This document shows, in pieces, positions 6,676 through 10,877 of a stretch of 10,877 bases of DNA (the first letter of the stretch is position 1; every line of letters begins with the position of its first letter). A program made the translations under genes and the position numbers. The notes under the pieces were generated by a model. It saw only the letters and a program-made list of their open reading frames with translations, had not been told where the DNA came from and searched no databases. This DNA comes from SHYR01 sp034406555 (GTDB lineage: Bacteria > Chloroflexota > Dehalococcoidia > UBA2979): the NCBI GenBank assembly GCA_034406555.1, contig DASCRM010000092.1:1-10877 (forward strand), written 5' to 3'.

Positions 6676-7842
6676 ATGCCCGACGGCTTCGACCCGGTCA
6701 CCATCGAGTCCCGTATCCGCAGCTTCGAGTCCTTCGGCATCCACCGCACCGGCTGGCCCGGCGATGACCAGACCAGCAGCTGGCTCATCTCCGAGCTCGA
6801 AGCTGCGGGCATCGCCGCTACGACGGAGCGATTCACCTTCCCCCGCGTCGAACATCGCGTCGCGACGCTGCGCTGGCCCGACGGCGAGGCCACCGGCGTC
6901 CCGTTCTACGACGCTGGCGCGACCCCCGCAAGCGGAACCAGCAGCACACTCGGCGCGCCCGACGACGACGACATCTTCGGTCGCATCGTCGTCGCCACCA
7001 ACAGCGACGACGGATTCGCCGGCCCGGCGATCTACGACAAGCTCGACGAACTGCAGGCGGCGGGCGTCGTCGCGGTCGTGCTCGTGAGTGGCGACGAGGA
7101 CGGCGACATCCTGCTGCGCAACGGTGAGCGCATCGACCGCCCGCATCCGCTCCCCGTGCTTCAGGTGCCCGTGAACGAGACGCTGACGCTGATCTCGGCG
7201 GTCTTCATCGGCGCCGAAGCCACGGTCGAGATCGAAGCGGAACGCCTCGACTCCACCGCCACCAACGTGATCGTGACGCTCCCGGGTGAGGATCCGGACG
7301 CGGCTCCGGTGGGCGTGATGACCCCAAAGTCTGGCTGGTTCACCTGCGCCGCCGAACGCGGTGGTGGCCTCGTGATCTGGCTGGGCCTCGCCGAGGCGCT
7401 CAACAGCACTCCGCACCGCCGCCCGATCGAATTTGTCGCCAGCTCCGGCCACGAGATTCACCACTACGGCCTGCGCGCCTACATCCGCGCGCGCTCAACG
7501 ATGGTTCGCGAGGCGGCGGCCTGGCTGCACCTCGGCGCGTCGATCGGCGCACAGCGCCCGATGCCACGCATGGCCGCCAGCGACCAGGCGCTCCACGACC
7601 TCGCCGTCGCGGCCTTCGAGGCGGCCGGCAGCGACCCGCGCGAATCCTTCCCCGTCGGCACACCCGGCGGCGGCGAGGCGCGCGAAATCCACGCCGAGGG
7701 TGGGCGCTACGTCTCCCTGATGGGCGGCCACCCACTGTTCCACAGCCCCAACGACACCACCGACCGAGCAGTCGACCCCGAAAGCGTCTCCCGCCACGCC
7801 CGCGCCTCCCTCCAGATCGTCGAGGACATGCTCAAGCTCTAG
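6676..7842 (+). CDS. M28 peptidase-like protein with degenerate metal site (possible pseudo-peptidase)
   Basis: This 388-residue cytoplasmic protein has no signal peptide. Its layout resembles M28 aminopeptidases: an N-terminal segment with a lid-like WLISELEAAGI (36-46), a PA-like inserted domain (about 80-185, including AIYDKLDELQAAGVVAVVLV), then an M28-type core from TNVIVTLPG (196-204). The core follows the family's order, but the usual metal ligands are mostly replaced. The GAHYDS position reads GVMTPKS (213-218), the GADDNGSG position reads CAAERGGG (224-231), and the EE pair reads HE (259-260). The final HxPxDTxD motif is kept as FHSPNDTTD (355-363). It is therefore probably not an ordinary two-zinc aminopeptidase. 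The start ATG 6676 is fixed by AAGGAGG with 6-base spacing. An in-frame extension upstream to 6475 lacks such a site and would overlap the divergent gene. The fold assignment is from motif order, so moderately sure. Confidence 0.68.
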   Translation: MPDGFDPVTIESRIRSFESFGIHRTGWPGDDQTSSWLISELEAAGIAATTERFTFPRVEHRVATLRWPDGEATGVPFYDAGATPASGTSSTLGAPDDDDIFGRIVVATNSDDGFAGPAIYDKLDELQAAGVVAVVLVSGDEDGDILLRNGERIDRPHPLPVLQVPVNETLTLISAVFIGAEATVEIEAERLDSTATNVIVTLPGEDPDAAPVGVMTPKSGWFTCAAERGGGLVIWLGLAEALNSTPHRRPIEFVASSGHEIHHYGLRAYIRARSTMVREAAAWLHLGASIGAQRPMPRMAASDQALHDLAVAAFEAAGSDPRESFPVGTPGGGEAREIHAEGGRYVSLMGGHPLFHSPNDTTDRAVDPESVSRHARASLQIVEDMLKL

Positions 7843-7870
7843 CGCGCCGCGATCGACCTCTGGGCCAACC

Positions 7871-7958
7871 TCCAAGTCGAATCCAAAGTCCGAGGGGGTG
7901 CAGGGGGCGAAGCCTCCGCTGCTAAGGGCGGGTGGGCGGGTCTTCTATCCCAATGGTT
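7871..7958 (+). repeat. dispersed intergenic repeat, copy R3
   Basis: Copy R3 lies between the M28-like and phosphotriesterase-like genes, in sense orientation. The head has two TCCA units (7871, 7882). The core starts at 7892 and holds an imperfect hairpin around GCGAAGC (7907-7913), then the G-quadruplex motif at 7926-7940, then the tail TCTTCTATCCCAATGGTT (7941-7958). Positions 7924-7959 are identical over 36 bases to R4 (9129-9164). Confidence 0.88.
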
Positions 7959-8052
7959 CACCTGCGAGAACACTCAGCCGCCTCGCTTCCCACCCCGCCG
8001 CCTCGCGTGGTACGACCCCCCCTACAACCCCACACTCACGAGGAGCCCGCCC

Positions 8053-9018
8053 ATGTCCACCGTCCACACCATCAACGGCCCGGCCGACAGCGCCGACCTC
8101 GGCCGCACGCTCTCGCATGAACACCTCACCAACGGCATGGGCGGCATGGAACGCGTCCCCGGCCTCTACAACAAAGACGACGCCGTAGAGGCCAACGTCG
8201 AGGCGTTGAAGCGCGTCAAAGCGGCGGGCATCGAAAGCGTGATCGACCTCACCCCGCTCGACCTCGGTCGCCAGATCTCGCTCTTCGAAAAGGTCGCGGC
8301 TCGCACCGACGAACACGGTGTCAACGTCGTCTGCGCGACCGGTGTCTACCGCTGGGTGCCGTCCTACTTCTTCTACCGCGACCCGGACGAAATCGCCGCC
8401 TACTTCATCGGCGAGATCGACGACGGCATCGAGGGCACCGCCATCCACGCCGGCATCATCAAGCTCGCGTGGGACCTCGAATATCGGCTCGACGAAGGCT
8501 TTGGCGCACCACGCGCAGCACTGGAATCAACCGCCCGCGCCGCTGCCCGAGCCGCAAAGGCGACCGGCGTCCCGATCTCCTGCCACACCCGCGCCATCGA
8601 CGAACTCGGCACTCCGCTGCTCGACATCTTCGAAGACGAAGGACTCGACCTGCGCGCCGTCACGATCGGCCACAGCAACGACCTCGACTACCTCATCAGC
8701 CTCGCGAAGCGCGGCGCCAACGTCGGCCTCGACCGCTTCTTCCTGCGCGCAGGCGAGGAGGAGCTCGCGAGGCGAGGCGGCATCGCGCTCGCTATGGCGC
8801 AGGCCGGATACGCGGAGCAGACCTCGCTCGGCCACGACGCCACGCCCTACGGCTGCTGGGGCGGCCGCACCCCCGCCAACCCCGACTGCTGGCTCGGCGT
8901 CCCCACCATCGAGGTCCAGTGGCTGCGCGACAACGGCGCCAGCGACGCCGACATCGACGCGATGCAAACCGGCTCCATCCGCGCCACCTTCGAGGCCGCC
9001 GCCGCGATGAAGGACTAG
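8053..9018 (+). CDS. phosphotriesterase-family metal-dependent hydrolase (PTE/PLL-like)
   Basis: This is a 321-residue amidohydrolase-superfamily protein of the phosphotriesterase family, which includes lactonases (PLL) and aryldialkylphosphatases. All binuclear-metal ligands can be placed: HEH at 22-24 in SHEHL, the carboxylatable Lys137 in GIIKLAW, His178 in ISCHTRA, His207 in IGHSND, and Asp262 in GHDATPYG. ATGVYRW (95-101) matches the region after the second beta strand. Length is normal for the family, and no signal peptide is seen. Members mostly act as lactonases, with promiscuous phosphotriesterase activity; the true substrate cannot be read from sequence. The start ATG has AGGAG 7 bases upstream. 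The gap of 210 bp on the left carries repeat R3, and the 245 bp gap on the right carries R4. Co-orientation with the M28-like and acs genes may be only positional. Confidence 0.9.
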   Translation: MSTVHTINGPADSADLGRTLSHEHLTNGMGGMERVPGLYNKDDAVEANVEALKRVKAAGIESVIDLTPLDLGRQISLFEKVAARTDEHGVNVVCATGVYRWVPSYFFYRDPDEIAAYFIGEIDDGIEGTAIHAGIIKLAWDLEYRLDEGFGAPRAALESTARAAARAAKATGVPISCHTRAIDELGTPLLDIFEDEGLDLRAVTIGHSNDLDYLISLAKRGANVGLDRFFLRAGEEELARRGGIALAMAQAGYAEQTSLGHDATPYGCWGGRTPANPDCWLGVPTIEVQWLRDNGASDADIDAMQTGSIRATFEAAAAMKD

Positions 9019-9040
9019 CCGAGGGCCACGCCGGTCTGGC

Positions 9041-9163
9041 TCCAGCTCCAATCCCTCCGGTTCCAGCTCCAATCGGTCCCCTCCAGATCCACCTTCCGAG
9101 GGCGTGCAGGGGCGAAGCCCCCGCTGCCAAGGGCGGGTGGGCGGGTCTTCTATCCCAATGGTT
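9041..9163 (+). repeat. dispersed intergenic repeat, copy R4
   Basis: Copy R4 lies between the phosphotriesterase-like gene and the acyl-CoA synthetase gene. Its head (9041-9091) has six TCCA units, including a near-exact 16-base direct repeat, GGYTCCAGCTCCAATC at 9039-9054 and 9060-9075. The core starts at 9098. A hairpin forms around GCGAAGC (9112-9118) within GGGGC/GCCCC. The G-quadruplex motif is at 9131-9145 and the tail TCTTCTATCCCAATGGTT at 9146-9163. Confidence 0.88.
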
Positions 9164-9199
9164 CTCCCACCTCGCCAGCCCCGATCGCCGCACCCGATA

Positions 9200-9228
9200 C
9201 TGCGACCGGCGCGACGGCTCGCTATACT
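9200..9228 (+). promoter_or_regulatory. candidate promoter for the acyl-CoA synthetase gene
   Basis: TATACT at 9223-9228 is a good -10 match (five of six). A 17-base spacer places CTGCGA (9200-9205) as a weak -35 with three of six matches. Transcription would begin near 9235, giving a leader of about 29 bases that includes the Shine-Dalgarno region. It lies 37 bases beyond the tail of R4. Confidence 0.4.
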
Positions 9229-9263
9229 CCGCTCGCCAACCAACAGCCGAGGGGGAGGGCACC

Positions 9264-10877
9264 ATGACCACGACCCACTACGACGAGATCGCCAAAGATA
9301 ACGCCAGCCTGGCCAAGCCGCCGAACATCGGCGACTACGACGCCACCTACGCCAACTGGTCGTGGGACACCGTTCGAGTTGAGCTCGACATGCCGAACGG
9401 CCTCGTCAACCTCGCCCACGAATGCATCGACCGCCACGCGAACGGCGACAAGGCCGACAAGCCCGCGATGATCTGGCACGGCCCCAACGGCGAGGAAGAG
9501 CGCTACACCTACGCCGACATGAAGGCGCAGTCGAACAAGGTCGCCAACGCCCTCACCGAACTCGGCGTCGAGAAGGGCGACCGCATCTTCATCATCGCGG
9601 ACCGCATCCCGGAGCTGTACTTCACCATGTTCGGCGGTCTCAAGATCGGCGCGATCATGGCCCCGCTCTTCGCCGCCTTCGGCCCTGAGCCGATCAAAGA
9701 CCGCATCAACCGCGCCGATGGCCGCGTGATCGTCACCGTGCCCAAGCTGCTCTCGAAGGTGAACGAGATCCGCGCCGAGATGCCCTCTGTCGAGTGGGTG
9801 ATCGTGATGGACGGCCGCGAGGACGATCCGGTCGCCGACGAAGACGTTGCATACACGTCGATCGTCGATGGCGCCTCGGAAGACTTCGACATCGTCCCCA
9901 CCACGGAGGACGACTGGTCGATCATGCACTTCACCAGCGGCACGACTGGCCTGCCGAAGGGCGCGGCGCACGTGCACGGCGCAGTCGTCGGCCACTACGC
10001 CACCGGCAAGTACGTCCACGACATGCAGGAAGACGATATCTACTGGTGCACGGCCGACCCCGGCTGGGTCACCGGCACCAGCTACGGCATGTTCGCCCCA
10101 TGGAGCAACGGCCTGACCAGCGTGATCGACAACGTCGCCTTCGGCGCGAACCGCTGGTACGAGATCATCGAGAAGCACAAGGTCACCATCTGGTACACCG
10201 CCCCCACCGCCATCCGCCTGCTGATGAAGGCCGGCACGAAGGCCACGGAGGGCCACGACCTCTCGTCGCTGCGCTACGTCGAATCCGTCGGTGAACCGCT
10301 CAACCCGGAGGCCGTCGTCTGGGGCCAGGACGCCTTCGGCATGCCGATCCACGACAACTGGTGGCAGACGGAGACCGGCGCGATCATGATCGCCAACTAC
10401 GTCAACATGCCCGTCCGCCCCGGCTCCATGGGCCGCCCCTTCCCTGGCATCGAGCCGGCGATCATCGACGACGAATTCAACGAAATCACCGAACCGATGG
10501 TCGAAGGCGCGCTAGCAGTGAAGCCGCCGTGGCCCTCCATGTTCCGCACGTACTGGAACGACCAGGAACGCTACGACTCACGCTTCCAGGGCGGCTGGTA
10601 CCTGACCGGCGACAAGGCTAAACGCGATGCGGACGGCTACTACTGGTTCGTCGGCCGCGACGACGATGTGATCAACACAGCCGGCCACCTCGTCAGCCCC
10701 TTCGAGGTCGAAAGCGCCCTGATCGAGCACGAAGCGATCGCCGAGGCCGGCGTGATCGGCAAGCCCGACGACGTCGCGATGGAGGTGGTGAAAGCCTTCA
10801 TCACCCTCAACGACGGTCACGAGAACGAACCGAAGCTGCTACGCGAAATCAACCGCCACATGCGAGCCCGCCTCGGC
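9264..10877 (+). CDS. acsA: acetyl/propionyl-CoA synthetase-like AMP-forming ligase, 3' end missing
   Basis: This is an ANL-superfamily ligase that activates a small carboxylic acid with ATP to an acyl-adenylate and then to its CoA thioester. The 538 codons visible run off the right edge; AcsA-type enzymes are usually about 570 residues, so only a short C-terminal piece, with the catalytic A10 lysine, is missing. Motifs seen: the P-loop TSGTTGLPKG (224-233), CTADPGWVTGTSYGMF (262-277), YTAPTAIRLL (311-320), SVGEPLNPEA (341-350), DNWWQTETG (364-372), WYLTGDKAKRDADGYYWFVGR (445-465), then AGHLVSPFEVESAL (473-486). The tryptophans at 366-367 in the WWQTETG segment match the residue that narrows the acyl pocket in acetyl-CoA synthetases, favouring acetate or propionate. 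The start ATG 9264 has GGAGGG 5-6 bases upstream. The C-terminal region after 465 keeps the hinge and A8 motif. Gene name is by family; butyrate or similar substrates are not excluded. Confidence 0.93.
   Translation, partial: MTTTHYDEIAKDNASLAKPPNIGDYDATYANWSWDTVRVELDMPNGLVNLAHECIDRHANGDKADKPAMIWHGPNGEEERYTYADMKAQSNKVANALTELGVEKGDRIFIIADRIPELYFTMFGGLKIGAIMAPLFAAFGPEPIKDRINRADGRVIVTVPKLLSKVNEIRAEMPSVEWVIVMDGREDDPVADEDVAYTSIVDGASEDFDIVPTTEDDWSIMHFTSGTTGLPKGAAHVHGAVVGHYATGKYVHDMQEDDIYWCTADPGWVTGTSYGMFAPWSNGLTSVIDNVAFGANRWYEIIEKHKVTIWYTAPTAIRLLMKAGTKATEGHDLSSLRYVESVGEPLNPEAVVWGQDAFGMPIHDNWWQTETGAIMIANYVNMPVRPGSMGRPFPGIEPAIIDDEFNEITEPMVEGALAVKPPWPSMFRTYWNDQERYDSRFQGGWYLTGDKAKRDADGYYWFVGRDDDVINTAGHLVSPFEVESALIEHEAIAEAGVIGKPDDVAMEVVKAFITLNDGHENEPKLLREINRHMRARLG

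Noticed and set aside
6576..6893. N-terminal extension of the metalloprotease reading frame to an ATG at 6893
   Set aside because: It would overlap the start and first 70 codons of the divergent M28-like gene, which has a strong ribosome site. The extension lacks a signal peptide at its own N-terminus and puts the real signal sequence in the middle.
479..9163. CRISPR array or IS element as explanation of the repeats
   Set aside because: The copies are kilobases apart with genes between, so not an array. They contain no open frame, and I see no terminal inverted repeats or target duplications.
9222..10352. 376-codon minus-strand open frame
   Set aside because: It is antisense to a clear acyl-CoA synthetase with all motifs. 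Its valine/aspartate/glycine-rich translation matches no family I recognise.

Overview
This is a GC-rich bacterial window of densely packed chromosomal genes with GC-ending codon usage and GTG/ATG starts behind good Shine-Dalgarno sites. It shows no phage, plasmid or IS genes, no tRNA or rRNA, and no CRISPR array. The classical Men pathway for menaquinone, a PLL-type phosphotriesterase homologue, an AcsA-type acyl-CoA synthetase and base composition would fit a Chloroflexota (Dehalococcoidia-like) or actinobacterial genome. The phylum is a guess from gene content, not a measured assignment.

Left half, minus strand, read from high to low coordinates: a secreted matrixin-like zinc metalloprotease (4872-6575) ends just before an intrinsic terminator (4782-4805). 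A menaquinone cluster follows: menF (3412-4749), menD (1421-3211), menH (603-1424, overlapping menD by 4 bases) and the 5' part of menB (385 to beyond position 1). Together these convert chorismate to isochorismate, SEPHCHC and SHCHC, and later close the naphthoate ring. menC, menE and menA are not in the window.

Right half, plus strand: a gene for an M28-peptidase-like protein that has lost most expected metal ligands (6676-7842), a phosphotriesterase/lactonase-family metal hydrolase with all ligands intact (8053-9018), and an acetyl/propionyl-CoA synthetase (9264 to beyond the window end). About 100 bp separates the protease from the M28-like gene, and they diverge.

The most unusual content is not coding. 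Four of the intergenic spaces (386-602, 3212-3411, 7843-8052, 9019-9263) each carry a copy of one dispersed element. It has a TCCA-rich head, a GC-rich hairpin, a G-quadruplex motif with three one-base loops, and an 18-base tail. All four copies point the same way on the plus strand although the neighbouring genes point in both directions. This suggests a function or origin at the DNA level rather than a gene-specific regulator. The hairpin of two copies contains GCGAAGC, known as an exceptionally stable DNA mini-hairpin.
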